From the NCBI RefSeq assembly GCF_002865645.1, contig NW_020194693.1, positions 1,054,001-1,118,000 on the forward strand: DNA of 64,000 bases, read 5' to 3'. Position 1 is the stretch's first letter, and each line of letters begins with the position of its first letter. This DNA comes from Hyaloscypha bicolor E (lineage: Eukaryota > Ascomycota > Leotiomycetes > Helotiales > Hyaloscyphaceae). Positions 23,301 to 35,734 of the stretch are shown here, one piece after another. The notes under the pieces are model-generated. The model had not been told where the DNA came from, did no database searches, and saw nothing but the letters and a program-made list of their open reading frames with translations. Position numbers and translations under genes: made by a program.

Positions 23301-26300
23301 CGGAGATCAAGTATCTCGTCGACACGATTGTCGGGAATCGTGAACCAAGTGCCAGGGCCGGATGCGCGATGGCCTTGGGTTGTATTCATTCCCAGGTTGG
23401 CGGCATGGCTGCTGGTTTTCATCTGAAGACGATTCTGGGGATACTGATGTCCCTGTGCAATGATCCGCACCCCACGGTCCACTTCTGGGCTTTGGAGGCC
23501 TTAGCCCGAGTGGCAGACTCGGCGGGGCTGACGTTCTCTGGTTATGTGTCCAGTACACTTGGTATAATCAGCCAGCTGTACGTTGCAGACACACATAATG
23601 AGGAGATCTCCTCTATCGCAACGTCAAACTTGGAGCTAGAGTTACCCACGACGGCGGTCATTGCACGATGCGTGGACTCCCTTGTTAATGTACTAGGACC
23701 AGATTTGCAAGACCTCAGCAAAGCTCGAGAGCTGATCCTGACTCTTGTGGGGCAGTTTCAAGGCGAGGAGAACACTCTGGTCCTGGGTGGTAGTCTCCGC
23801 TGTCTTGAGCATCTTGCTCTGTACGCTCCCGGCCACATGCACTTCTCTGACTATGTGGTTCTACTGCAGAAAGACCTCAATTCAGAGTACCCCGAGCTTC
23901 GAGACATTGCCATCGACGGATTGTATAACCTCATGAAGCGCAATTCAGAAGACGTGGTCAAGGCTGCAGAAGCAGGTTTTGAAGATCAGCTTTGGTTGGC
24001 TCTGGATTCAGATCCAAGCCACGAAGGAATCAGGAACGTCATCAGAAACTGGCTCCAACAATCTTGCCTCACTGAAACTACCCGCTGGCTTCAGAGATGC
24101 CAAACTGTTCTGAGCATGACGAGACCGAAAGCAGTGGAGACGGCCACAGCTTCCGCAATGAAGAGTGTCATGCCAGACTTGCAGGATGAAGAAGTTGCTG
24201 GGTTTGCTGCTGCGTCTGGCGATGCAAAAGACGATGGTACGAAGGCTTCGGGCTCGGATCAAGAACCATTGCGATGGCAGGTTCGAACATTCGCCATGGG
24301 CTGTCTCGGCGAAATGTTCCAGCTCATCAGCAAAGCTTCACCTCCTGATAGAACATCCCCAGCAGAGATGGCTTTGCAAAAACGGATCGCTGATATCATT
24401 CGAATGGCATTCTCAGCATCGACCTCTAATGTCGTTGAGCTCCGAGTATGGGGTTTGAAGATCATCGATGCTGTTCTGAAGATGTTCGGCAAAACTCCCG
24501 ATCCTGACTTTCCCGAGGCACCACTGCTGGAGCAGTACCAGGCACAAATCAGCTCAGCGCTCACACCTGCTTTCGCTGCTGATTCATCGCCCGAGCTCGC
24601 ATCGGAAGCTGTCAATGTTTGTGCTCAATTCATTGCCACAGGCATCGTCACTGATGTTGAGCGAATGGGTCGTATTCTGAAAACACTGGTCACTGCTCTC
24701 GAGAACTTCTCGACCGAGGCCGAGATTCAATCAATTGGAGAATTAAAGGGCCTCAGCTCCAACGCACAAGTCATGGTGAAGATGGCAGTCTTTTCGGCTT
24801 GGGCAGAACTACAAGTCGCAAGCACAGAGCAACACTATTTGGTCGATGTCTTGAAGCCATACATCGGAACTCTAACGCCTTTGTGGCTAGCTTCATTGCG
24901 TGAATTTGCCAGACTCAGATTTGAACCAGATATCTCGATGAGCTTGGGTCCTCCATCCTTGTCTGGCAGCTTGGATAGTATCTACTCAGCTCTAAACCGT
25001 GAGACTCTATTGAGATTCTATCAAGAGTCATGGCTTAAACTCGTCGATGCCATTGCGAGTCTGATCGAGCAAGACAGCGAGTTTGTCTTCGACGCTCTGG
25101 ACGGCAAGGAGGCTGATGCACCTGCTACAAACGGCCATTCCAAAGGGAATGATATCAACTACCGAGATGAACCTGTCGCATTCTTCTTTGTGCTCTTTGG
25201 GATTGCTTTCGAGGCTCTCGTTGCCCGGCCGGGAAGCGATGCACTTGCTTCCAAGGAGCAGACCCTCGAAATTCTTCAAGCTCTCAAAAAAATCTTGCAC
25301 CCAAGCGTTTCTGGCCATGCGATTTACCGCGAGGCAATCTTCTCGGAAACGATGGACCTGCTTGATCGACTTGTGCTCACTGAGGGTCTTGATGTCCAGG
25401 GCGTTATTGTGCAGATCGCTCGAGGGCTATGTATTTCTCATCCATCCGCGACGAAAGTGGAAGCAGCAGAAGATGGTGATTTGTCAGAAGACATCGAGCA
25501 ACTCTTCGAGTTGACGCGGATCATTGTTCTTGTTCTCGCCGGACTTCTGCCAAATCTCATTGAGGCCAAGCAACCTGCCCGGCACGCATTAACGGATGAT
25601 GCAGTGTCTCTCGTTCGCCTGTCTTTGAACGCTCTCGTCGATGCAGCAGAAGTCTTCCCATCTATCATCAAGACCGACCTGCACGCCTGCATCATCCACA
25701 TATTTGCCACGATCCTGGGCACAGCAAGGTGTCAAGCTGTGGTTGTCCCGCAATCACTTCCAATCCTTAAACGATTTATGACGAGCATTTCGACACCACC
25801 TAAGAAAGGCCGCGACCCTCAAGATACAAACCTCACTCAAATCCAAGGCTGTCTCAAACGCTTTCTATCTATATATCTCAATGCCCAAAAGCGCGAAACC
25901 GAGGCTTCACTCCCATGCGTCAAGAACTCTCTTCTAGCATCCACGGTCCTCCTCACCAGCGGTAAGAACTACATGTCAGCCAGCGAACCACTCGTCTCTC
26001 GCTTCCTCGACGAAGTCATTGATTGCCTGAGTGATCGCATGGTAAATCATCCCTACCCCTGTCTCCTGCGTCTGCTAACAAAATACAGACTGCCAAAGTA
26101 GCATCGGGCTGCATCCGAACGCTCCTCTTGCAATCTCCCAAAACGCCAGCCGATCAAAGCATATCCCGCTACCTCCTGCCTCGTCTGATTGCCTTCGCAA
26201 CCAACGCGGAATCCGAAGACCCAGAGAATGCTCGAGCACTAGTAGCCCATGCCCTCACGGCATTCGTGACAACATTGGCGGGACCGCAAAAAGGCGTCGC

Positions 26301-26574
26301 CATGTCGGTCATCGTGCCGACTTTACTTGCGAGAGCAAACAGTGAAGGTGAAGAAGTATACAGAGAGACGAGTGCAAGGTTATTGGATTTGGCGGGGAGC
26401 GATCAGGCTGCTTTCAGGGGCGTGGTTGCTGGTATGACAGATGCGCAGAAGCAGTTTATGGAGAGTGTTATTGTTGCTGGCAGGCAGGCGGGCCAGGGAC
26501 AAGGCAAGGCTAAAGATGGCGATGGAGAGGAAAGGGAACCTACGATTGCATTGAGGATGGACTTTGGTGTGTAG
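20366..26574 (+). CDS. giant HEAT-repeat protein, Laa1/HEATR5 family
   Basis: Exon 1 is 20366-26041 and exon 2 is 26089-26574 (47 bp intron, GTAAAT..TACAG), together 2053 residues. The N-terminal third has the conserved HEATR5 start (RVIRNNLGRCFAHVL, TKHAAVYCLGDVF, LVRQAAGDCLAEAL). The rest is continuous alpha-helical HEAT repeat, including TVHFWALEALARVAD, MCLGEMFQL-type and VFSAWAELQVASTEQHYL segments. Yeast Laa1 and animal HEATR5B bind the AP-1/clathrin machinery at trans-Golgi and endosomes and are needed for AP-1 localisation. The first codon of the open frame is a GTG at 20360; ATG at 20366 is the start used here. Without the small intron the protein would end prematurely and lose the last conserved helices. 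It is convergent with the Zn2Cys6 gene, with an 87 bp gap. Confidence 0.9.
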
Positions 26575-26661
26575 GTGTGTGGGATGAGATTATGAGAGGT
26601 AGATGAACATATACCCTTTTGTCATTGTACCCCCAGGTCCGGAGCACATACTTTTAGCGTC

Positions 26662-27939
26662 TTATACCACACGATCCTCCGCCCATTTCAACTCGTCCTG
26701 ATACCCCAGTCCGATATTTTCTTTAATAACCTTTAGAAGACCTTTACTCCATCCTCGTAACCACCAAACCCTCGGCGCCCTCTCCAGCACCACGCAATAA
26801 TACGCCAGCAACACAAGCGCTAAACCCTGCCTCTCCCTGAACAAACGAATGCACTTCTCAGGCAAGACAGCCGTCCAAGCCATCGATATATGAGGATCCG
26901 TCCCGCTCTCCATACCACTTATTTCCCTAAACACATATTTCAGCGAATCAATCGCAAGCGTGTAAGCCTCAACATCACCCTCCCTACTACGTGTACTGTT
27001 CAGTTCATGCAACCGCTCAAACACACGCTCCGTTTCCTCGTCAAGGCAGTCGGATTCCCCTGGCTTCGGTTCTAAAGGTAGAAGGCCTACGGTACAGTCA
27101 AGTCTATCGGCCACGCCCACAACCTCACCCCACCCCTTCGCAAGCAGAAAAATCTGGCACAAGTCATCGATCACCTCGATTGCCGCCTCCTCGCCGGGTC
27201 TATAAAGTCCGAACGCAAACATCGCCGTGAGGCTCGAGAATGCAATACTCGCAGCATAGTTCCACTCCTCCAAATGTTCCAGGATGGAGTGGTACAATGC
27301 GAGGCCTTGGTTGTGGTGCGCCGTTGCGAGTCTAGTGTATCTTTCTCTTTCGGTTAGGTTGGTTTGCGTGTCTGCTAGGTGGAGCGCGGAGAGGGCGAGC
27401 AAGCCGTGCAGAAGGAAGTGGTGCTTCTGGGCTTGCGTGAGGATTACGGTTTGGCAGAGCTCGAGGGCTGCGGCGTTAGGGCCAGAGGTGGCGACGACGG
27501 TATGCACTGTTATTGTGAACCAGTGGATCATTAGATCGATGCCTTCGAGGCTTAGAGGTGCTGGAGTGACGGGTGTACTGCATAGCCTTGGGTCATGCAG
27601 AGGAGAGGATTCGTGAGACGGCGAGCTTTCGTTGCTGGGTTGGTGTGATGCACTATTGGAAGTGAAAGAATGAGAAGTGGTGGCTTCTTCAGGTACTCGT
27701 ACCCAGACTAGTCTTGTTGATGGGAGATACGTGCAGGTGGTATCACGAGATATGCACTTGTCACATGACGGCTTTTGCTCATTGCACTGCGTGCGGTGGA
27801 ACGATTTAGTTCCTTGGTCCAGCTTAAAAATGGGGGGGTGCTACGACGGCGGCGGAAGGAGGAGACGTACTTTCACTCTTCTCTACTTACAGTTTGTGCA
27901 TCCGCCCCGTGATTTCTTGTGAGCCTTCCGAACTGGCAT
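26662..27939 (-). CDS. Zn2Cys6 fungal transcription factor
   Basis: The protein starts MPVRKAHKKSRGGCTNC and, after an intron, has CNEQKPSCDKCISRDTTC, a Zn(II)2Cys6 binuclear cluster for DNA binding. It is followed by a Ser/Pro linker and a long helical C-terminal regulatory region (MIHWFTITVHTV, HGLLALSALHLA, YHSILEHLEEWNYAASIAFSSL), as in fungal-specific factors of the DUF3468 type. The donor is either T-GTAAGT or AA-GTAGAG near 27880. I cannot find an AG acceptor that gives the canonical six residues between the second and third cysteines (expected KFHRTQ), so the junction in 27740-27880 is unresolved. The target is unknown. The C-terminal exon is open from about 27830 to 26662. Confidence 0.8.
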
Positions 27940-28450
27940 CGTCTCGCGTGTCAGGGCTGCTTCTATCGATTGGTGTTACGTTGGTGCACAAAACCAATTA
28001 TTAGGCCAATAGTAAAATATGTATGGGATAAAGAGTCTCTCTGTTCCTTCTCGTTCTCGTTTTGAGTTGCCTGGTTGGGATACTATATACGATGGGAGGA
28101 ACGACGCGGCCTGCCCCACTTGGTTTCAAGGACCCGACTCGGCGACAGGTTCGAGGGAGCCAAGCCACCGTATTCGTTTAGTGCTACCTCAAACCTACTA
28201 GTGTGTTCGTCTTCAAATTATGTTATGTTCTTCGCTTCCAAGACCATGTCTTCGAAAGTATTTATAATTGAGAAGTGTTTTGTTGCCTTTTTCCTGTCCT
28301 GTTCCACTTTTCGATCAACTGGGTGCTGCATTCCGTTTTCAATCGGTCATTTTGAATATTCTCTCAGACGAATCACGCAATACATGAGTTACGAAAGTCG
28401 TTTTCTATAACTTCCAACCACTTTTTGGATATCCTTCCGTTCCAATCATC

Positions 28451-29161
28451 ATGGCAAATAAATTCTGGACCAAAGAACGCCCTTCAGCTCTCCCACTCCA
28501 CGCTAGCCTCCTCTGTTCCCAATTCCTACTCGCCATTATCGTCGCTGTACTCTACGGCGTAGACTTACGCAGTGCCACCGAATCTTACGCTAATGGCCGA
28601 ACGCCCTGGGTCTACGCCGAAGTCGTTGCAGCGCTCTCCGTCCTGACTTGTGTGGGTTACTGTGTTTTGTCTAACAACCCGGCTGCTTGGTTAGTATGGG
28701 AGTTTGTGCTGTCCATCCTCTGGGTAGCATTGTCCGGTGTTTTTGGGTCTATCTACATTGGTGGGAAGAATGCGGGTTATGCGGGAGCCACGTCTTCTGT
28801 ACTGAGGATGAAGATTGCTGTCTAGTTCGACCTTTTGGGCATGATTCTATGGCTTTCCAGTACTGTGAAATCGGTTGTGGGTTGTTGTTGTACGACAAGT
28901 CGAGGAACGAAGCGGCTGCAGAATGAGGCGGTTGAGGACGAAAGTGATGCCCATTTTGTGGGACCAACAGCGGTGCATTCAATTGAAGACCTCATTCAAG
29001 GTAGCGTAGAGAAAGTGGATGAAGATAGGCGACGGGATGGATTTGAAAAAGGAACTACGTGGCCAAATGACTCTGCAGGAGCGCATTCGGGCCCCTCCTC
29101 ATCGACAGAATCTCAGATGAAGGGGGTGGACCTCGAACCGCCACCGCAATATAGTAATTAA
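28451..29161 (+). pseudogene. MARVEL-like four-span membrane protein with a premature TAG
   Basis: A single frame of 237 codons encodes four hydrophobic segments (LLCSQFLLAIIVAVLYGV, YAEVVAALSVLTCVGYCV, WLVWEFVLSILWVALSGVF and, after the stop, FDLLGMILWLSSTVKSV). A polar C-tail follows and ends PPPQYSN. This arrangement fits fungal MARVEL-domain proteins of membrane microdomains. A TAG at 28823-28825 interrupts RMKIAV-FDLLGMILW at the position where such proteins usually have Trp, so TGG-to-TAG would explain it. No GT-AG intron removes it. Either the allele is null, or the stop is read through, or there is a sequence error. Confidence 0.65.
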
Positions 29162-29555
29162 CCTGTCTCTGTGGACTTGAGGTTTCTAAATATATCAAGT
29201 TGCAAACATTTGGCATATGCCCGATCTCATTTTTATATCCTACCTGTTAGCGATGAGCGAAGAATATTTCCTTCGAAATTTTTGCGAGTCCAAAGCATGC
29301 TTCCTTTAATTTCGATTTTCTTGTTGCTCTCCTCAGCGTAAATTCTCTGTCAGAGGTTTTCTTGATACTGTTCAGAGAGTGTGGCAAATAGTCTTCACTG
29401 TTCTTCACAATATCTTGCGGATTTAACACGAACAATAATGAGTTAAATAAGCCTCTGCAATTCTAGTCAGGTATTCAACCACCTAATTCTTCTTTATCTT
29501 ATCAATGCTTCGATGCCTATCTTTTCAACCATATAACGTAAGCAAGCACATGGCA
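29162..29555. other. convergent intergenic region
   Basis: AT-rich 3' regions of the MARVEL-like and RTA1 genes. No gene is seen. Confidence 0.5.
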
Positions 29556-30470
29556 TCAATCATGGGCAAAAGGAGCCAATTCATTTGAACCCCCTAAGCC
29601 ATCCAGCTTCTTCCTACGCCTCGCTTCCCTGAAAAGAGTGCCCGGATGAACGAAGATCAAAAGTACCGAAACAAACAGCATGAACGACCCATCGAAAACA
29701 TAGAGCATAGATTCATGCGTCGCAATATAACCATCCCCGCTCTGATTAAACTTCACGATCCGAGCAATATTTCGCACGACGAACAAGATGCTCACAACGT
29801 AGAGAACAACCATGTACTTCCTCCATCCCAGGCCAATATCGTGTCCTGATCTTCTATACCGCACATGAAAAACAATAGCGAGTATTCCGAAGAATGAGAA
29901 CATTGCAACCTGGAGGATGAGACCAGCAAGGACAATATGGGAGCCGGTTTGGTTGGTTTGCGGGTCGCCACTCGCCCTCAATACGGAACCTGCGAGCTGG
30001 CTGGCGAGGCATATCACGTCGCCCAGCACGAAAAGTGAGGTAAGCCATCGAGGTGAGATGAGGGAGGAGGAAGCGGCTTTGAGGTTTCGAATAATTCGTC
30101 CGAAAGTCATGTAGACTGTAGCAGCTAGCACGGGTGGTGCAGCGAGAATAAGGAGGCCAGATATGACGAAGGGGAGAATCTTGTGGGTGTTTGCTGCGGA
30201 CCATGCTCTACAGTAGTACCCTCCTGCTTCCACTAGCGCCCAAGTAAGAATATCTCTATGGTAGCGAGCTTTGAAACTTACTGGCGCATCCAAAAAAGAG
30301 AGGGATGAAGAAGGCGGCACGAGAGGGAACACCATGATGAAATGAGCGAGTGCGCTCAAGGCAAAAAGAGCGAGATAGGTATATGCTGCAATTTTGGATG
30401 GAATGTAATCATAGAGGTCTTGAGCAGTTTCTCCTGCAGCAGGAGTAGTGTCGGAGGTTGAGTTCGACAT
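29556..30470 (-). CDS. RTA1-like seven-transmembrane protein
   Basis: An intronless frame of 304 residues with seven predicted membrane helices. Recognisable RTA1-family elements are the N-terminal YIPSKIAAYTYLALFAL helix, VEAGGYYCRAWSA, ILPFVISGLLILAAPPVLAA, IYMTFGRII-like spacing (TVYMTFGRIIRNL), LFVLGDVICLASQLAGS, GLILQVAMFSFFGILA, VRNIARIVKF and the YVFDGSFMLF last helix. Family members (Rta1, Rsb1) are plasma-membrane proteins linked to lipid translocation and resistance to sterol drugs or sphingoid bases. The start at 30470 precedes the conserved region; an upstream in-frame Met at 30584 would add 38 residues. A GTAAGT-like motif at the VSFKARY loop is in frame and need not be spliced. 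Confidence 0.85.
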   Translation of the reverse strand: MSNSTSDTTPAAGETAQDLYDYIPSKIAAYTYLALFALSALAHFIMVFPLVPPSSSLSFLDAPVSFKARYHRDILTWALVEAGGYYCRAWSAANTHKILPFVISGLLILAAPPVLAATVYMTFGRIIRNLKAASSSLISPRWLTSLFVLGDVICLASQLAGSVLRASGDPQTNQTGSHIVLAGLILQVAMFSFFGILAIVFHVRYRRSGHDIGLGWRKYMVVLYVVSILFVVRNIARIVKFNQSGDGYIATHESMLYVFDGSFMLFVSVLLIFVHPGTLFREARRRKKLDGLGGSNELAPFAHD

Positions 30471-31126
30471 CTCCGAGACTTGAAGAGCAAAGGTGATTAA
30501 AAAAACAATGGACACAGAGCGTTGGTGCTTTGGGATCTCCACTGCTTTATCTATGAGAGTTTGAGACACCAAGTTGGAAGGCATGGAGGCCTTCGTTTAT
30601 GAATACGGTTTGTCTCAAGGGCTTCAGCATGAGACATGGGCCAACCGACAAGGCAGCCTCTGTAAAACCTCTCGAAGAGATGGATTACGTGTTCTGCAAA
30701 TTGGAGAGCTGGATATCCCTTCGAGGTTGAGTTTCGGAGTCTCGTTTTTATGGGGGCGCTCCGAAAAAAGGGGGTTCGGTTAGCCGAAGTAGGAAACAAA
30801 ATACGAGAACGAAACTCCCATTTTCCTCCGAATCGCATGTGCAGAGTTCTGTCGCTTTGCAGATTCCTCCTTCTGTTAATCCCTCCCTCCTTCTCCTATT
30901 CATGTCCTGCATCCTCTACATCCTCTTCCAATTCTTGTTCTAGGTTAAGGGTGATCTCGCCACCTAGGGTTGGACAAAGTTCAAACAACTCTTCATCTTC
31001 TTCTGCTAACGGAATCGCGATTGGAGGCATGTTGTCTTTGCCGAATTGTCCAGCACGAGAAACCGGTTTCGGTTGGTGGACTGCATCGACTATTCCTCTA
31101 AGCTATTCGAAATCAGCGGGTAGTAG

Positions 31127-31680
31127 CTAGTATTGGGAAATGGGGGAGATGACCCTTGTCTTTCTCATGAACTTAGGAACAAACACAATTCCACCCGTGC
31201 ATACAGCGACGCCAGCAAACTGTATCACTTTTCAATAAGCTGATTCTCGACAATGCTACTGTCAAGTATGGGGCCGACCTCAGTATGAATACTCCATGCA
31301 CAAGCACTAGCCTTTGGCCACCACCCAGCACTGGGCGTCAATTCGGCAGAACTAGCGCCCGCGCCCCCAAGTGTCACATCCACAACAGACTCATTCGAAG
31401 TTAGGACAGCAATCCCTTTCTGGGTATGGTATACGTTTTGGCTACAATCCGAGTACTAGACTCCTTGACTATCGCTCGGTGGAGTGGATGGGTCAGCAAT
31501 TTGACAGCGTTCTCTCACGTCCATCGGATGAAGATCTTCTCAATGCCTGCCTGGTGGTAGCGCACCGGAGGTTCCGTGACAAGAACAGCGCCTTGCCCTT
31601 TGATACTTCTGGACTTTGCGTCGATCATGCCTCCCGCCAGAATTTTAGGAGCTCTAAAAAGGTTTTCTTAGTAAACGCTA
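31127..31680 (-). pseudogene. decayed gene fragment, family unknown, C-terminal membrane helix
   Basis: The minus strand carries stretches with coding character in more than one frame: MIDAKSRSIKGQGAVLVTEP, then (past a GTGAGA..CTGAC..TAG intron-like segment) QKGIAVLTSNESVVDVTLGG and GWWPKASACAWSIHTEVGP. After a single-base frame change at about 31221 comes QFAGVAVCTGGIVFVPKF, ending at TAG (31127-31129). The tail looks like a membrane helix followed by basic residues. The frame shift and lack of an intact frame suggest a relic. I do not recognise the family. Confidence 0.35.
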
Positions 31681-31739
31681 TTCACATATGCGATCCCAGC
31701 GGAGCGCAGGGGCGAGGGCCATTCAGAATCTCTCATTAA

Positions 31740-32929
31740 AACCTGTATAAGAAGAAAACATCTTTAAGCAATCAACTTCGAGAACCACGGATTTTAGATC
31801 ATTCGAGCCTTAAGCTCAAGGCAAGACTCGCTGGGAAAACGTCTCAAATTCTTTAGAAATTAATTAATGAAATTATAATTCAATTACTTCTTTTTTCAGG
31901 CTCTGAATATTGAGTCTTAATTATCTATTGTTGTCTCATAATGATTAAGTGATTACGTAGGCTTTGGGTTCGGAAAGCCATCTTGGGTTGTCACGGCGCC
32001 CGCATCTCATTTAAGGCTTCCTCTCACCTTCAAACTTAAATAAGTTGTCACATAATAATGTAAATCTAAAATCCTTCTATAACGTGAGAAACAATCCTTT
32101 TCACTATAAGAATATTAAGTTTGTTTTAATTTAAATAAGAGTTTCGCTACCTATTATAAAGTGGCAGCGTTAGACTTTTGATACTCCTTTGGTTTTAGTA
32201 AGATGCGAGCACTATGGCAGTGCAACGGAGAGTGAGTTCGCTATGCCTGAATCTGCCTGGAAAGTGCCTTATGCGCACAGACTGACCAGTTGCCCAATCT
32301 GAGTGCGATTTGGATCAAGAACCGCTTTCAAGGTTCCGAATAAAAGTGAGGAGATACAGTGAGCACTGAGCATAGAAGAGCTCAAATCGCGAATAGAAAG
32401 GTGGGATAAAAAAAGATTCAGGTTGAAAGTCGCGGGGCTTTCGCTTCCTCTCGTGACATGAAAAATACCATTTCATCATCTCTTGCGGAAGTTTATGAAA
32501 TATAGTGCAAACCTTTCCTATGCCTTCAGACGATAGACTCCAACTAGACTGAAATTTCGAATCACGTTTCTCAGCCCCTTTCTCAACTCCCGCGAAGCCC
32601 CATAAGCGTGACGGAATATTTTCCTCCGCCAAATTTACCCGATTGCCTCGTCCACCTTCGGACCGTCACATAGATTACCTCTCGATATTTTATCTGGACA
32701 TTCACGCACACGGTGCATAATTTAGTGCAATATGCAGGTACCATAACTTTTGCCAGTGGTCATTCAGACGGAAATTAATATACTTTCTGGTTAGTGCAGA
32801 TAGATGGTGTTAATATGAATGCGGGGATTTCCAATTCTTATAGTCTACTACTTTCCTTCTTTTTTGCGGTCTGTTTTCACGGAAAGAAAATCTCAAGTGA
32901 GGATCTGCAGAATATAATCCTTTTTCAAG
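31740..32929. other. AT-rich intergenic region
   Basis: 31740-32200 is AT-rich with many TAA/TTA and may be a small mutated repeat. A 105-codon antisense frame (32315-32632) has no recognisable feature. The last 150 bases are the likely promoter and leader of the GH5 gene. Confidence 0.4.
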
Positions 32930-34244
32930 ATGTTCTCAAAATCTCTCGCAGCCGTGGCATTACTCGCCACCAACGCAGCAGCCACCATCTATTATGCCGG
33001 CGTTGCAGAAAGCAGTGGAGAGTTCGGTGTCTGGAGTCAGACCACAACGATAGGTACCGGTTTGCCCGGCGTTTTTGGCAAAGACTACTCTTTCATCAGC
33101 AAAGAAGCAATTGATACCTACGTCGACCAGAACAAGGTAGTTCCTCTTTCCCCCAAAAGAAAATCTGCAAACCGGTTTAACAAGAAATAGGCAAACCTAT
33201 TCCGCGTAGCCTTCCTCCTCGAACGCATGTGTCCGCTCTCCAGTGGCCTGGGATCGAAGTTCGATGAAGCCGTACGTTCCCCTCCCCTTCTATTTCTCCC
33301 AAGTTCTGACATCGAAAAAGCATTTCAACAATTTCGCGGATGCCATCAACTATATAACCGTCACAAAAAAAGCATACGCCATCCTTGATCCCCACAATTA
33401 CATGCGGTATAACGATCCCTCACAGCAGCCAATGACTGGGAGCGTGATCGGTAACTCCAGTGATTCGAAAGCTGCTACGACGGCGCAGTTTGGAGCCTTC
33501 TGGGGAGAGCTTGCTAGACGGTTTGTGGATAACCCGAAGGTTATCTTTGGCTTAATGAATGAAGTGTGTATCCCCTTTTGGACCTCTGATTGGAGAGTGA
33601 GGAGAGAAATGATAGCTAATATTGAACAGCCTCATGATATGCCAACTAGTCTTGTGCTTGCCAATGACCAAGCGGCTATTGATGCAATCCGCAATGCCGG
33701 AGCCAAACAATTGATCATCGCGCCAGGAAACAGCTGGACAGGTGGCCACTCCTGGATGGAAGGCTCCGACTCTTCGGGAGCAACGATGTGCAAGATTAAG
33801 GACCCACTGAATAACACCGCATTCGACATTCACGAGTACCTCGACACTGACTACTCCGGCAGCCACCAAGAATGCGTGAACCTCGCCTCCACGAAACTCG
33901 CCCCGGTGACAGCATGGCTCAAGAAATACGGCTTCAAAGCCATGATTACCGAATTCGGCGCCTCTCCTTTGGCATCCTGCAACACTTATGTGACGGATAT
34001 ACTGAATTATATGGCGACGAATGATGTGTATATTGGGTGGACAGCATGGGCTGCAGGCCCGATGTGGGGAACGAGGAGCCCGTGCTGTAATGGTAATAAG
34101 GATTTCGGGAGCTTGGAGCCGGGCAGTACGGCGAGTGATGGGAGCCCCGGGCTGTATACGACGCTTTGGGTTAATCAGATTCAGAAGTTGTTGCCGACGA
34201 CGTTGGTTTGGAGTGGGATGTCGAGTGTTACTGGTGGGATGTAG
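32930..34244 (+). CDS. secreted GH5 cellulase-type endo-beta-glucanase (4 exons)
   Basis: Exons 32930-33136, 33191-33271, 33321-33563 and 33630-34244 are all phase 0 and give 381 residues. A signal peptide (MFSKSLAAVALLATNAAA) precedes a GH5 TIM barrel: YYAGVAESSGEFGVW, FRVAFLLERMCP, AILDPHNYMRY, then GLMNE-PHDMP (general acid/base Glu, formed across intron 3), FDIHEYLD and ITEFGAS (nucleophile Glu). The barrel ends in IGWTAWAAGPMWGT. It hydrolyses beta-1,4-glucan outside the cell. No carbohydrate-binding module or linker is present. It lies directly beside the split Atg22-like gene. Intron ends are GTAGTT..AATAG, GTACGT..AAAAG and GTGTGT..AACAG. Confidence 0.92.
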
Positions 34245-35734
34245 ATCGATGAAATTGGTGGCTTGGTTGGGAAAGGGAAGAAGCGGGAAAGTCGAATTCG
34301 AGTGCAGAGTAAAGAGCGAATTGTATATAAGCTGTTGGGGGTAGAGTCAAGCATGGAATGCTCCTCAGTCTGCCTTCCCCTTCGTCCCAGTCTCGACTCC
34401 GATGAATTGTACGCTACCGCTCCCGCTCCCACTCGTTCTGGGGACACCGAGCTCTCGGGTAGCGACTCCGTGGATGACTTGATCAGTCGTCAAACCAGTC
34501 TCCTTGGTAACGCGTACAATCCTCTGCATATTTCCTCGCGTTCTCCTCCCTTTTCAACATCCACAAACCAGATGACTACGCTAGCAGCAAAGCACAGCGC
34601 AAAGAGGAATGGGAAGCCCGTCCTACCGAGGCCTCTAACCCCTGTACTGCCAAAACCCCGATTTTTAATTGCATTCGACATTAGCACTTTGCACATAGCG
34701 CATTCGCACTTTGCGCAGTGCATTCGCACGTTGCACTTGACTTTTAGTATTACTTTAGGCATTAGAAATACTGTATTTAATTAGGGCTAGACCCTGGAAC
34801 TAATAGTATTAAGGTTTAATTACAAATCGAGAATTAATTACACATATTACTCGCTATTATTATTAGTAATAAATATACTTTAATATTAACTATTTATAGT
34901 TCGCAAAGTTTGAGGGGGTTAATACACTAAATATCGCTCGGTTACCATAGTAATTTAGCGCTTTTTAGTAAGCCTCGCCTAATTTTAATTACTTCCAGAA
35001 ATCGCGATTTTACACTTCCCTTATTAATAATACTATGAAAATTATTAAAACCATTAAAACAACTATAACCCTCTATAAATCTATTAAGATATCTCGCCCA
35101 AAGATAGATCTAGACCTGATCCGAGCTTATATTATTAGCTAAATACGGGCCCATTATATAACTAAAGAAATTACTAAAAATATTAAAACTACCTTTAGCT
35201 AGATAGTTTCAGAAAGAATAATTTATTAATAACTATAATTCTGGGGTATTTGCAGACGCGTAATTACTCAAGATACGCCAAATCTACGCGCTCAGATTAC
35301 TATACTATTTAGGATAAGCTATACTAATAATGAAATAGTTATTAAGCTTTAGTATTACGGATATAATATTAATAAATTTCAAGTAACGTATCTACGGAGA
35401 AAGATTAGGCTTCTATGGCAAATAGGCGTATTTGAGAGAAAAGAAAGAAATACTTAGCTATTTGAAGTCCTGCGGGAAGAGCTTAATAATAGCCAAATTA
35501 AAGACTATAAGCAAAGGCTTTTATATAACTATTTCCGAAAAAATAGCTAATTAGTTACTCGGTATCTTCTTCTCTTATTTTCTATTAATTTCTTATAATC
35601 TCAGTTTATAAGTATATGGTCTAATTAATTAGGTTCTATATAAAAATATCTTATTTATAATATTATATATTCTTAATCCCGAAGCTATTATTTAATAAAT
35701 AAGAAAGATATAATTAAATAAGGAAAAGTATATT

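Noticed and set aside
34263..34784. 173-codon plus-strand frame downstream of GH5
   Set aside because: It runs antisense over the Atg22-like C-terminal fragment and into the transposon end.
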